Shown: positions 16,901 to 23,789 of the stretch, in pieces
How the letters are laid out: every line of letters starts with the position of its first letter
Numbering within the stretch: the stretch's first letter is position 1
From: CAZQVN01 sp964596775
GTDB taxonomy: Bacteria; Eisenbacteria; RBG-16-71-46; JABDJR01; JAWXBZ01
Length of the DNA stretch: 26,948 bases
Assembly (NCBI GenBank): GCA_964596775.1
Contig: CAZQVN010000048.1
Span: 1 to 26,948, forward strand
Direction of reading: 5' to 3'
The notes under the pieces: generated by a model
The model's input: the letters and a program-made list of their open reading frames with translations, nothing else
What the model was told of the DNA's origin: nothing
Databases searched by the model: none
Program-made: the position numbers and the translations under genes

Positions 16901-17303
16901 CGACGACCTGGCCGGCCGGGGTCACCGCTACCCGGATTTCCTCCTTGCGGAGCGGCCGGAACCAGCGGAGCTGCCACCTCCAGAGGCGGATGTCGTCCGT
17001 GTAGATGCGGTTCGCGGCGTCGAGCCCCTGCGTCCGCTCGAAGAAGACTTTCTGGATGTCGTCGGCGTCGAAGATGCCGGCGAAGCGATCCCCCGCCACG
17101 GACGCGCCGAGGTCGGTCAGGTAGTCCGCGGCGATCCGCCGGGCTTCGTCCCGCCCGACCTTGAATTCGATGGAGGCCTCGGTGAACGCCCGGGGGAACA
17201 GGGTCAGGGCGATGGCCGCGAAGACGGCGGTGGCCGCCGCGATGATCAGGACGAACAGGCCGTCCCTGGCGTTGAACTTTTCGACTGCCGGATTCCGTTC
17301 CAA
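13902..17303 (-). CDS. Giant CPBP (Rce1/CAAX-like) intramembrane protease homologue with duplicated soluble module
   Basis: The protein has 1133 residues, several times the usual CPBP length. A membrane anchor (about 15-38) is followed by soluble module 1 (about 48-255) and a polytopic CPBP domain. CPBP motifs are present: E427-E428-x-x-x-R432 (SEEFSSR), H461 in WGFLH (the family's F-x-x-x-H with W for F), and H499-x-x-x-D503 in WHFTVD. After a linker rich in Ala/Pro/Glu comes another membrane segment. Soluble module 2 (about 619-835) resembles module 1, and about eight more membrane segments without protease motifs complete the protein. The modules look PepSY-like and probably lie outside the membrane. 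CPBP proteins cleave within membranes or act in peptide or bacteriocin immunity; the substrate here is unknown. The TTG start is chosen because AGAGGAG lies 10 bases upstream. Confidence 0.85.
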   Translation of the reverse strand: MERNPAVEKFNARDGLFVLIIAAATAVFAAIALTLFPRAFTEASIEFKVGRDEARRIAADYLTDLGASVAGDRFAGIFDADDIQKVFFERTQGLDAANRIYTDDIRLWRWQLRWFRPLRKEEIRVAVTPAGQVVGFRREIPREEPGAFLTAEEARGIAERFLDAKTDLPVGDLTFVESKIEEQAARRDHSFTWEKTGWNVDGAVFRVQVDVFGDEIGVFRQAARIPEQWQLEYEQLRSRNTTATTVATFFYILTGLAALVFMIRYARRGDVPWRFVLAFSGIGAALSVLNALNELPVALYSYDTTESFGSFLGTRILGAVTSGLVVGGWIGLFAAGGEPLYRRRFPGQMSLSRFITLRGVRTKSFFRQLLIGYALTAFFMAYQAVFYIVSAHFGAWSPAEVPYSNLLNTRFPWVAVLLIGFLPAVSEEFSSRMFSIPFYEKLVRNPAVAVLLAGFIWGFLHANYPNQPFYIRGLEVGIVGVAMGALMYRFGVFPLLVWHFTVDALYTSILLLRSGNSYFAISGGIAAGALVLPLVMSLVFYARRGGFRPEDDLTNAAHGSAPEPEAAADPVTEAAPATPVEPRPVSRGLAITAAAAVIVAALFLVLPTDYPPRDLVYPMSRGDAREAARRFVAAQGADPDSYKVVTVPATGFDSWAAGRSNLPPYLVSRVSTRYVSETGGLEAWRRLVSGPLHTSLWTTRFVKPLSPDEWNVVVDPRRGRVVGFAHRVPEARAGADLDEAAAGAVADSLIASLNVAGIAWTRAAATSEKAPARRDWSFVYDDSAGAVGQAVPRLTVVVRGDRPAGYGVTLRTPEAYERARLKSTPLSAALLILRVLVFGGLLGMVLLEVIGAIRREPFPWRRLILIALPAAVPVALFLYNRAPSLLERYPAEIPWNIFLLTGTIGMLLWVVLYTALFLGILIVIQVARPAWLAEIRPGALRFRAGHAVTVAITALALGVWADRLELLGRIRWPHLFPGPTPPVLPSFDAAIPFFDLVWSAVTASLLTGFVLAGMDLLLRGPLRSHARRWLLALFISIALGPDHAHSAAEAIVPTLFEVLALGLAFAVAVKGARGNILVYIAVLPLAWGGQQALFLMQEPLNEARVHGAAALLVLCLPLLVLIGSALFRRGRGR

Positions 17304-17313
17304 GCGACGCGAA

Positions 17314-17320
17314 CTCCTCT
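17314..17320 (-). promoter_or_regulatory. Shine-Dalgarno that fixes a TTG start
   Basis: AGAGGAG on the minus strand, 10 bases before TTG at 17303, is the only good ribosome-binding site near the N-terminus of the CPBP protein. No ATG or GTG in frame offers a comparable site. Confidence 0.6.
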
Positions 17321-17332
17321 GGCTTCGTCCCC

Positions 17333-17361
17333 TTGCCCCGCCCGACGCGGACCGATACCCT
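17333..17361 (+). promoter_or_regulatory. Predicted promoter for the TPR membrane protein
   Basis: TTGCCC (17333-17338), a 17-base spacer and TACCCT (17356-17361) lie in the 105-base divergent gap. They give a leader of about 40 bases before ATG 17409, which has GGGAGAGG as its Shine-Dalgarno. Confidence 0.45.
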
Positions 17362-17408
17362 GCGTCTCCGCGAACGCGCGAGCGATCTTAACCCGGCCGG
17401 GAGAGGCG

Positions 17409-19319
17409 ATGCGACACGGAAGTCGGAACCGAGCGGTCGACACCGGCGAAACCGGGGTCCGCATCGCCCTGTCCGCCGCCATCCTGCTGTCGCTTCTCGC
17501 GTCTCTGGCCGCCCCGTCCAACTGGCTCTGGGGGATGAGCGTGCTCCGCTACGTTCCCGCGGCGGCCGCCCTGCTCGTTGTGACCCTCGGCCTCGCCGGT
17601 GTGTGGCTCCTGCCGCCCCTCACGGACGCAGCCGTGCGCCGCCGGCTGGCCGCGGCCGGAATGGTGCGTATCTCCCTGTTATCGGCCGCGATCGCCGGTT
17701 TTCTCTTCTTTCTTTTCCGGGCCCGGACCTACCTGCTGGGGGACGGCCTGGAGCTTCTCCGACGCCTGCACCAGGGGGAGATCCCCGCCCCGCGATCGCC
17801 GTTGTTCAACGCGGTGGAGCCGGTTGTCTACCGCTTCTTCATCGCGGTCGGCGCCGAGTCGACGCTGGCCGGGGCCGCGCTCTCGATCCTCTGCGGCATG
17901 CTGGCGGTCGGGGTCGCGGTGTTCTTCCTTCTCCGTGTGTCGCTCCGGGTCGGAGCCGGCGGAGTGACGATGGCCGCACTGTTCCTCCTCACCGGCACGA
18001 TGCAGCTGTTCTTCGGTTACGTCGAAACCTATCCGCTGATGGCCGCGTGCGTGCTCGTGTTCCACGCCGCGGCGTTCGACGTCCTGACGTCGACGTCGGA
18101 TCGCGAGCGCCGGATCCCCCGTGTGGTGGCGGTCCTGGCCCTGCTCCTCGGGCTGGTGGCCCATCCGTTTGTCGTGGCGTTCCTTCCCGGCGGCATCTTT
18201 CTCCTCTGCCTCCGCGGTGAGGGGGTCCCGGTGCCGGACCGGCGGCGTTTGCTGGCGATCGGACTGGTGGTCGCGGCGATTCCGGTCGCGAGCGCGCTGC
18301 TGTTCGCCGTGAATCCCGGCTGGCGCGACCCGGACAACAGCTGGAGGTTCCTCGCGCCGCAGGAATACCTCTGGGCCATCCGCTCGCGGATCCTTTCCCT
18401 GAACGCTCCCCGCGCCTGGGCCGACCAGTACCGGGTCTTTTCGGTGATGCAGCTTTCGGATGCGTGGAACAGCCTGTGGCTCTCGGGAGGCGTCGCGTTC
18501 GCGTTCGGCATGGCGGCCGTGTCGCGCCGGGCGCTCCGCGCGCCGGCCACCTGGTTCGGGCTGGCCGGGTTCGTCGCGATGCTCCTGATCCGCCTCATGT
18601 GGCGCACGCCGCTCGGCGCCATGCGCGACTGGGATCTCTTCTCCGGCCTCGGGTTCGCGGCGGCCGGCCTCGCCGGCGCGCTCGTCCTGTCCGGCGGCGG
18701 GCGCCGGATGGCGCTCCCCGCGACCGCGGCGGGTCTGGCGCTCCTCGTTCCGTGGATCGGCGTGCAGGTTTCCCCGGAGGCGGCCGCCCGCCGTCACATT
18801 GACGGCGTCGAGGCGGAGCCGCGACCCGAGCCTTACGTGGCGGCGGGATTCCACAATGCGATGGGCGATCGTTTCCTGCGGCTCAGGGAATACGACCTGG
18901 CCGCCAGCGCCTACGCCCGCGCGGTGAGCGCGTCGCCGCGCTACGAATTCGCGTGGCGCCTCGGCACGGTCCAGCTGGCCCGGGGGCGCTACGCCGAGGC
19001 GGCCGCCGCTTTCGAAAAGGCGCTGGAGCTTCACCCCGGCGACGTTCCGGCCACGCTGGAACTGGCCACCGCCCTGATCGGACTCGGAAACCCGGACCGG
19101 GCCCGCGTGCTTCTCGACGGCGTCCTCGAACGGCATCCGGACGTGTCCGGCGCCTGGCTGCGGCGGGCCCGCGCGGAGTTCGCGGCGGGCCGGATCGAGG
19201 AGGGGCTCCCGTTCCTGGCCGAGGCGGAGCGGCGGGCGGCGCCGGATTCGCCGGACGCCCGCGACATCGAGGAACTCAAGGCCTGGCTGGAGACGACGAG
19301 GCCCGCCGCCGCTCCGTGA
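17409..19319 (+). CDS. Polytopic membrane protein with C-terminal TPR repeats
   Basis: The protein has 636 residues. Roughly residues 18-460 hold about ten or more hydrophobic segments in the style of membrane glycosyltransferase/mannosyltransferase-like proteins, with a loop after the third segment (LLGDGLELLRRLHQGEIP). Residues about 482-625 contain three to four tetratricopeptide repeats, for example YDLAASAYARAVSASPRYEFAW and YAEAAAAFEKALELHPGD. No catalytic motif is certain. The TPR part suggests protein interaction, on whichever side of the membrane the C-terminus lies. The start at 17409 has a strong GGGAGAGG two bases upstream. The 3' end overlaps the convergent nucleotidyltransferase gene by 44 bases. 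A glycan or lipid-linked sugar role is only a guess. Confidence 0.75.
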   Translation: MRHGSRNRAVDTGETGVRIALSAAILLSLLASLAAPSNWLWGMSVLRYVPAAAALLVVTLGLAGVWLLPPLTDAAVRRRLAAAGMVRISLLSAAIAGFLFFLFRARTYLLGDGLELLRRLHQGEIPAPRSPLFNAVEPVVYRFFIAVGAESTLAGAALSILCGMLAVGVAVFFLLRVSLRVGAGGVTMAALFLLTGTMQLFFGYVETYPLMAACVLVFHAAAFDVLTSTSDRERRIPRVVAVLALLLGLVAHPFVVAFLPGGIFLLCLRGEGVPVPDRRRLLAIGLVVAAIPVASALLFAVNPGWRDPDNSWRFLAPQEYLWAIRSRILSLNAPRAWADQYRVFSVMQLSDAWNSLWLSGGVAFAFGMAAVSRRALRAPATWFGLAGFVAMLLIRLMWRTPLGAMRDWDLFSGLGFAAAGLAGALVLSGGGRRMALPATAAGLALLVPWIGVQVSPEAAARRHIDGVEAEPRPEPYVAAGFHNAMGDRFLRLREYDLAASAYARAVSASPRYEFAWRLGTVQLARGRYAEAAAAFEKALELHPGDVPATLELATALIGLGNPDRARVLLDGVLERHPDVSGAWLRRARAEFAAGRIEEGLPFLAEAERRAAPDSPDARDIEELKAWLETTRPAAAP

Positions 19320-20520
19320 GCTTTCCGCGCAGCCGCCCGAGCCGGTAGGCCGTCCACGCCGCCGTCGGGCCGATCTTCGCCAGTTCTCCCGCGTAGCCGG
19401 CGAGCAGGGCGCCGTAGCGGAGCGGCAGCGGAAGCCGCGCCGTTTCACCGCTCAGGTCTCGGTTCAGGTCGCGCCTCTTCGGAAAGAGCCCCGCCGCCAG
19501 GAACCGCAGTTTTCCGGAGAGCCCGCGCGCCTGGCCGAGGCCGGTCAGGCCGGCCACGATCGCCGGAGGCTGGCGCACCGGCAGCGTGAACATCGCCTCC
19601 ATGAGCCGCCGCGCGTCCGCGACCGCCCCGCGATCCTCCGGCGCGGCGAAGCGGACCGCCCGCCGGTCCGCCCCGCTGCCCGGATCCACGGCGTGCAGCG
19701 TTTCGAACATCAGCCCGAGCGGCACGGCCGTGCCGCGGCGGGCGGCGCGATCGCTCAGGGCGTCCCAGTCGATCCGCGCGGCGTCGGCGTGATCGAGGAG
19801 CCACATCGCGTCGACGAGGCTCCGGGCCGCACCGTCCGGCGTCGTGAGGTGCCGGAACAGGTGCGCGGCGAGGTACTCGATGCCGTCGGTCGGGGAGAGC
19901 CGCCGCGCGCCGTGATCACCGAGCGGTTCGGACGCGGACAACAGCTCCGGCACCGGAAAGGAGAACGGGTCGGAGGCGCGGGCGAGATCCCAGTGGACCT
20001 CGAGCGTCACGCCGGCGGCGGCGCTGTGCCAGGCCAGCCCGTGATGGAGATGCTCCTCGAACCATCCGCCGTCCATCGTCACGGACGTCGTGTATCCGAG
20101 GCCGGGCAGGTGCCGCTCGAGTTCCAGCGCGTCGTTCCGGGCCAGCAGGACATCGAGATCGATCGACACGCGGAGCGACCGGTCCGGGTAGAGCGTGCGG
20201 ACGTAGTCGCCCCCCTTGAGGACGATCAGCGGCAGCTCCCGCTCCGCGGCGGCGGTCTCGATGCCGCGGAGGGCATGGAGGAGCACGGCGTTCCGCACCG
20301 CGGTCAGCCTGCGGATCTCGGCGAGGCGGGCGCGAACGCCGTCCGGAACGAGGTGCGCGAAGGAGCTCCGCCGGATTCCGTGATCGAGGAGCGGCGCGAG
20401 GCCGAGGTCCACCGCCGAGGACGCCACCGCGCTCCAGGGCACCCGTCGCTCCGGAGCCTCGGAAACCGCGCGGGGGCCGGCAAGCCGGAGCAGGAGGCCG
20501 ATGTCCGGAGGGACCTTCAC
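19276..20520 (-). CDS. Nucleotidyltransferase-fold protein (NTP_transf_5-like), last gene of RiPP-like operon
   Basis: The protein has 414 residues from a GTG that overlaps the stop of the B2-like gene (GTGA). The NTP_transf_5 core is visible: LKG at 101-103, a Tyr-Pro pair, R117, and the acidic pair D121-x-D123 in SIDLDVLL. A conserved helix-rich C-terminal part follows (AAHLFRHLT, DAMWLLDH). Homologues often occur in lasso-peptide and HprK-like kinase loci, where they are thought to add nucleotides or sugars to modified peptides. The substrate here is unknown. Its position at the end of the operon with a kinase and two glycosyltransferases fits a tailoring role. It converges on the TPR gene with a 44-base 3' overlap. 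Confidence 0.82.
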   Translation of the reverse strand: MKVPPDIGLLLRLAGPRAVSEAPERRVPWSAVASSAVDLGLAPLLDHGIRRSSFAHLVPDGVRARLAEIRRLTAVRNAVLLHALRGIETAAAERELPLIVLKGGDYVRTLYPDRSLRVSIDLDVLLARNDALELERHLPGLGYTTSVTMDGGWFEEHLHHGLAWHSAAAGVTLEVHWDLARASDPFSFPVPELLSASEPLGDHGARRLSPTDGIEYLAAHLFRHLTTPDGAARSLVDAMWLLDHADAARIDWDALSDRAARRGTAVPLGLMFETLHAVDPGSGADRRAVRFAAPEDRGAVADARRLMEAMFTLPVRQPPAIVAGLTGLGQARGLSGKLRFLAAGLFPKRRDLNRDLSGETARLPLPLRYGALLAGYAGELAKIGPTAAWTAYRLGRLRGKLTERRRASSSPARP

Positions 20521-20951
20521 GTCGACTCCGGAAACCGGTACAGCTCGCGATAGTCCGCGAAGCGCTCCGGCTCGAATTCGAGGAACGGCACGCCGTCGAG
20601 GGTCAGCCACGCGTGGCTGCGGAGATCCGCGAAGGTTCCCGCCGCGTCCTTCCGTTCCACGCCGAGATGGAACACCACCGGATGGCCCATCACCCGGAAG
20701 AAGTGATACCGCGTGAAGGAACGGACGAAGCAGCCGTTGTTGAACCGCCCGCGATCCCAGCGCAGCACGTTCCAGATCAGGCGGGCGGTCTCGGGTGCCG
20801 TGAGGCGGAGCCGGCCGGCCGGGCGTTCGGGCGTCATCGCCCGGAGACTCTCCGGCAGCGATGCGGCGTCGACCGCGCCGGACAGCGCGGCCACGAAGCG
20901 GACGACGCGGGGGAGCCACAGCGCCATCACGAGGAGCCTCACCACGGACAT
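20517..20951 (-). CDS. Lasso-peptide B2-like protease (transglutaminase-fold, Cys-His-Asp)
   Basis: This 144-residue protein matches the usual size of stand-alone lasso B2 proteins, the leader peptidases of lasso-peptide biosynthesis. The catalytic triad is visible as C74 in NNGCFVRS, H113 in RSHAW, and D119 in LTLDG. A hydrophobic region VMALWLPRVVRFV lies near the N-terminus. In known loci B2 cuts the leader off a precursor delivered by a PqqD-like B1 protein, and a PqqD-like gene heads this operon. The start ATG 20951 has only a weak Shine-Dalgarno and lies 37 bases after the preceding glycosyltransferase stop. The stop overlaps the nucleotidyltransferase GTG. I am confident in the family and less sure that the substrate is a peptide of lasso type. 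Confidence 0.85.
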   Translation of the reverse strand: MSVVRLLVMALWLPRVVRFVAALSGAVDAASLPESLRAMTPERPAGRLRLTAPETARLIWNVLRWDRGRFNNGCFVRSFTRYHFFRVMGHPVVFHLGVERKDAAGTFADLRSHAWLTLDGVPFLEFEPERFADYRELYRFPEST

Positions 20952-20995
20952 GAGCCCGGTGAGGGGTGCGGCTCGACCACGGGGAGCCTCACCAC
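20928..20995. repeat. 18-bp direct repeat at the glycosyltransferase/B2 junction
   Basis: Two copies of cacg(a/g)ggagcctcaccac occur at 20928-20945 and 20978-20995, 17 of 18 bases identical and offset by 50 bases. The right copy contains the glycosyltransferase stop and the left copy encodes the first codons of the B2-like protein in another frame. This suggests a small local duplication at the gene junction. Confidence 0.6.
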
Positions 20996-21888
20996 CAGAA
21001 CCGCCCGCGCGCGATCGACGCCTCCACGAAACCGAGCCGGTGCGCGAACCGCCGCACGAACTCGAAGCGGGCAAAGCGGTACGTTTCCTCCGGCGCTCCC
21101 GCGGCGCGCCAGCGCAGGAACGCGGCGGGAATGCGGAACAGGGCTCCGGCCACCGCGGCGTTGGCCCGGAACGCCCGCGCGACTCCCCAGCGCAGCTCGG
21201 CCGGATGCTTGACGAGAAGCGCCGCCCAGCCGTGGCCGTACTGGCGGTAGCGGCGGAACAGCGTGGCCGCGGAACTCCGCTCCTCGTGCAGGACGATCGC
21301 CCGCGGCGCGAGACGGATCGGCCCGGCGGCATTCCGGACGCGGAGGGAAAAGTCGGCGTCGTCGGTGTGGGGGAGCGACTCGTCGAACCCGCCGAGGCTC
21401 TCGAACAGCGACCTCCGCACCGCGAGATTGGCCGTCGGGGCGAACGGAAACACCGGGCGGGCGAGGCCGTCGGCCGCCGAGTTGTGGCGGATGAACGCGA
21501 GATACCGCGCCGCCCAGCTGTCGGCGGGGGCGGCGATCGTTTCGCCGGCCACCGCGCTCACTGCGGGATCCTCGAACGGCGCGCAGAGGTGACGCAGCCA
21601 GCGGCGGTCGGCCGTGCAGTCGTGGTCGGTGAACACGAGGATGTCGCCGCGGGCTTCGCGCGCGCCGCGGTTGCGGGCGGCGGGCGCTCCGGGCTTCGGT
21701 TCGTCGATGACGCGGAGGTCTTCGCCGGGGAGGTCGCGGCAGGCGCCGTCGGTGGAGCCGTTGTCCACGAAGAGGATCTCCCGCCCGCCCGCCGCAGGCC
21801 AGTCCTGCGCGGCGAGCGACGCGGCCAGGCGCTTCACCGCCGCGCCGCCGTTTCTCACCGGCACGATCACCGACACCACCGGCGTCAT
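20989..21888 (-). CDS. Family-2 glycosyltransferase, first of tandem pair (operon gene 4)
   Basis: The 299-residue GT-A fold enzyme starts VVSVIVPVRNGG and has LFVDNGSTDG. The DXD-type nucleotide-sugar/metal site is D88-H89-D90 in FTDHDC. The acceptor-side region is FPFAPTANLAVRRSLFESLGGFDE followed by DDADFSLR. There is no obvious membrane segment, although the C-terminal 60 residues are basic and aromatic. Such enzymes transfer a sugar from a nucleotide donor; donor and acceptor are not predictable. In this operon the acceptor could be the processed peptide or a phosphate on it. It is close in sequence to the preceding gene (shared FTDHDC and FPFAPTAN), pointing to tandem duplication. The start overlaps that gene's stop as ATGA. 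Confidence 0.88.
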   Translation of the reverse strand: MTPVVSVIVPVRNGGAAVKRLAASLAAQDWPAAGGREILFVDNGSTDGACRDLPGEDLRVIDEPKPGAPAARNRGAREARGDILVFTDHDCTADRRWLRHLCAPFEDPAVSAVAGETIAAPADSWAARYLAFIRHNSAADGLARPVFPFAPTANLAVRRSLFESLGGFDESLPHTDDADFSLRVRNAAGPIRLAPRAIVLHEERSSAATLFRRYRQYGHGWAALLVKHPAELRWGVARAFRANAAVAGALFRIPAAFLRWRAAGAPEETYRFARFEFVRRFAHRLGFVEASIARGRFWW

Positions 21889-22808
21889 CGCGAACCCCTG
21901 CCGTCGTTGAACACGAGCGAGCGCTCGCGCACCGCCCGCCGGAACCCCTGCCGCCGGGCCACGAGCCGCAGGAACTCCAGCGCGCGATGCTCCAGCGGCT
22001 CGCGGTTCATCCGGAGCAGCGCCTCCGCGCAGCCGACCGGCGTCAGCAGCCCGGCCTTCACGATCTCCGCGGTGGCAGCGCGGTCGCGGGCGCCGTCCCA
22101 CACGACCTCGTCGCGGTACTTGGCGCAGAGCAGCGCCAGGCTGAACCCGTAGCCCCGCTGCTGACGGCAGAATTCGGCCACGGAACTCCGCGCCCGGTGG
22201 AAGACGATCGCGCGCGGCGCGAACGCGATCCGGGTTCCGGCGTCCCGAACCGCGCGCTTGCAGAAGTCCACCGGCTCTCCCCACGGGAACTCCGGGTCGA
22301 AGCCGCCGATCCGTTCGAAGATCTCCCGGCGGAACGCCGCGTTGGCCGTGGGCGCAAACGGGAACGTGGGGTGCGCGAGGTGATGCTCCGCGTCGAGGTG
22401 CCCCGTGCGGACCGCGTGACGTTCCACCGCCGTCTTCGGCAGGTACGTTTCCGTGCGCCCTCCCGCGCCCCCCACGCCGGGGTCGGCGAACGCGGCCACC
22501 AGCCCCCGGATCCATCCGCGGGTGACGACGCAGTCGTGATCGGTGAACGCCACTATCGATCCCCGCGTGGCGGCCACGCCGGAGTTCCGGGCGTGCGACG
22601 CGCCGGGCCGTTCCTCGCGGATGACCCGGACGCCGCGGGATTCCGCCGCCTCCGCCGAGCCGTCCGTGGAGCCGTTGTCGACGACGAGCACGTCCAGCCG
22701 CTCCTTCGGATAGTCGAGGGCCTGAAGCGACGCGATGAGATCGATCAGCTGGCCGCCGCCGTTCCGGACCGGCACGACGATCGAAACCGACGGCGCCTCC
22801 GCGGTCAC
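21885..22808 (-). CDS. Family-2 glycosyltransferase, second of tandem pair (operon gene 3)
   Basis: The 307-residue protein starts at GTG 22808, which overlaps the kinase stop (GTGA). SVSIVVPVRNGG, LVVDNGSTDGS and FTDHDC (D90-H91-D92) are the GT2 donor-site motifs. FPFAPTANAAFRREIFERIGGFD matches the downstream paralogue. Where most GT2 enzymes have an E-D-x-D-type motif for the catalytic base, this one reads WGEPVDFCKRA, with Pro in place of the first Asp, whereas the paralogue reads HTDDADFSLRV. The two may therefore differ in activity or acceptor. The role in modification of a peptide or glycan is inferred from the operon only. Confidence 0.87.
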   Translation of the reverse strand: MTAEAPSVSIVVPVRNGGGQLIDLIASLQALDYPKERLDVLVVDNGSTDGSAEAAESRGVRVIREERPGASHARNSGVAATRGSIVAFTDHDCVVTRGWIRGLVAAFADPGVGGAGGRTETYLPKTAVERHAVRTGHLDAEHHLAHPTFPFAPTANAAFRREIFERIGGFDPEFPWGEPVDFCKRAVRDAGTRIAFAPRAIVFHRARSSVAEFCRQQRGYGFSLALLCAKYRDEVVWDGARDRAATAEIVKAGLLTPVGCAEALLRMNREPLEHRALEFLRLVARRQGFRRAVRERSLVFNDGRGSR

Positions 22809-23782
22809 GCCGGGATGTCCATCGAGCGCAGCAGTTCCCCGAGGCGCTCGGGCCGCTCGAGGAAGTCGCGCCCGGTATCGAGCCGGAAGGAGCGCGCCTG
22901 CCGGACCAGCCGCGAGAGCACGTCCATGTGACGGGAGCCGCTGGCGGCTTCGGCCACCACCGGCGACTGGCGCAGCAGTTCGGCGAACGCGTCGGCTTCG
23001 GGGAGCGGGGTCACTCGCGTCGGCCCGATGTCGACGAGGCGCGGAAAGAGGAGGCGGAGCGGCCGGCAGGACGGCGCGACCTCCGTGTCGAACAGCCGGG
23101 GCACCGAGGCCACCCGCTTCGGGCTGTGCGCGTGCGCCGGCGCGATCGAGGCCAGGCCGGTCAGCTGCGGAAAGAACGCGGACAGCCCGGGATCGATGTT
23201 CGACACGGTGAACAGGCCGGCGCCCTCGACATGATCGCCGGCGATCGACAGGAGCACCTTGTCGTCGGACACCCACCGGCAGCCGTGCCGGACGAGGGCC
23301 AGCGACAGCGTCGTCTTGCCGGCCATCGGCGGCCCGGCGATGAGTATCCCGCACTCGCCGGCCGTCACCGCGGCGGCGTGCAGCGGGAACACCCCCTCGG
23401 CGCGGAGAAACGACGTCAGCGCCGCGCTCACCGAGTCGCGGAGGGTCCACGGCGGGCCGTCCGCCGCCGCTTCCGGCACCACCGTCGCGGCCCGGCCCGC
23501 CGCCGTGTCCACGTCGGTGCGGGAGCCGTCGGCGCCGAGGAAGGTCACGCGGCCGGGGCTCGCGGGGTCGCGGTAGCCGTTCACATAGTAGTACTCGACG
23601 ACGGGGCGCCCGGCGCCGTCGAGCGGCCGGGGGGTGCCGACGCCGATCTCGAAGCGGATCGGCCGGCGCGGCGCCGCCGTTGCGGAGAACGTGTCGAGCC
23701 ATGTGTCGAGGCCGGCCGCGAGGCGCGGGTCGCTGATGGAGAAGGTGACGTCGTACCCCGCGATCGACCGGCGGGCGGTCAT
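22805..23782 (-). CDS. HprK-like P-loop kinase (operon gene 2)
   Basis: The protein has 325 residues. The C-terminal half holds an HPr-kinase/phosphorylase-like nucleotide fold: LHAAAV (H135), Walker A GPPMAGKT at 150-157 (K156), and WVSDDKVLL with D173-D174. The N-terminal half is a variable domain seen in HprK-related kinases. The canonical HprK of sugar regulation is different in length and capsid-like N-domain, and the neighbours here are not phosphotransferase genes. In lasso loci, HprK-like kinases phosphorylate the C-terminal Ser of the peptide (paeninodin is the known example), and HprK-related kinases also pair with PqqD-like proteins in other loci. That is the likely setting here. 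It lies 7 bases after the PqqD-like gene. Confidence 0.85.
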   Translation of the reverse strand: MTARRSIAGYDVTFSISDPRLAAGLDTWLDTFSATAAPRRPIRFEIGVGTPRPLDGAGRPVVEYYYVNGYRDPASPGRVTFLGADGSRTDVDTAAGRAATVVPEAAADGPPWTLRDSVSAALTSFLRAEGVFPLHAAAVTAGECGILIAGPPMAGKTTLSLALVRHGCRWVSDDKVLLSIAGDHVEGAGLFTVSNIDPGLSAFFPQLTGLASIAPAHAHSPKRVASVPRLFDTEVAPSCRPLRLLFPRLVDIGPTRVTPLPEADAFAELLRQSPVVAEAASGSRHMDVLSRLVRQARSFRLDTGRDFLERPERLGELLRSMDIPA

Positions 23783-23789
23783 GAAGCGC

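Noticed and set aside
13872..17408. Long in-frame extension upstream of the TPR membrane protein
   Set aside because: It runs antisense through the whole CPBP gene; the real protein begins at ATG 17409 with a strong Shine-Dalgarno and a hydrophobic N-terminus.
22805..23782. Canonical HPr kinase/phosphorylase of sugar regulation
   Set aside because: No phosphotransferase genes are nearby, the N-terminal half differs, and operon partners point to peptide modification; called HprK-like only.
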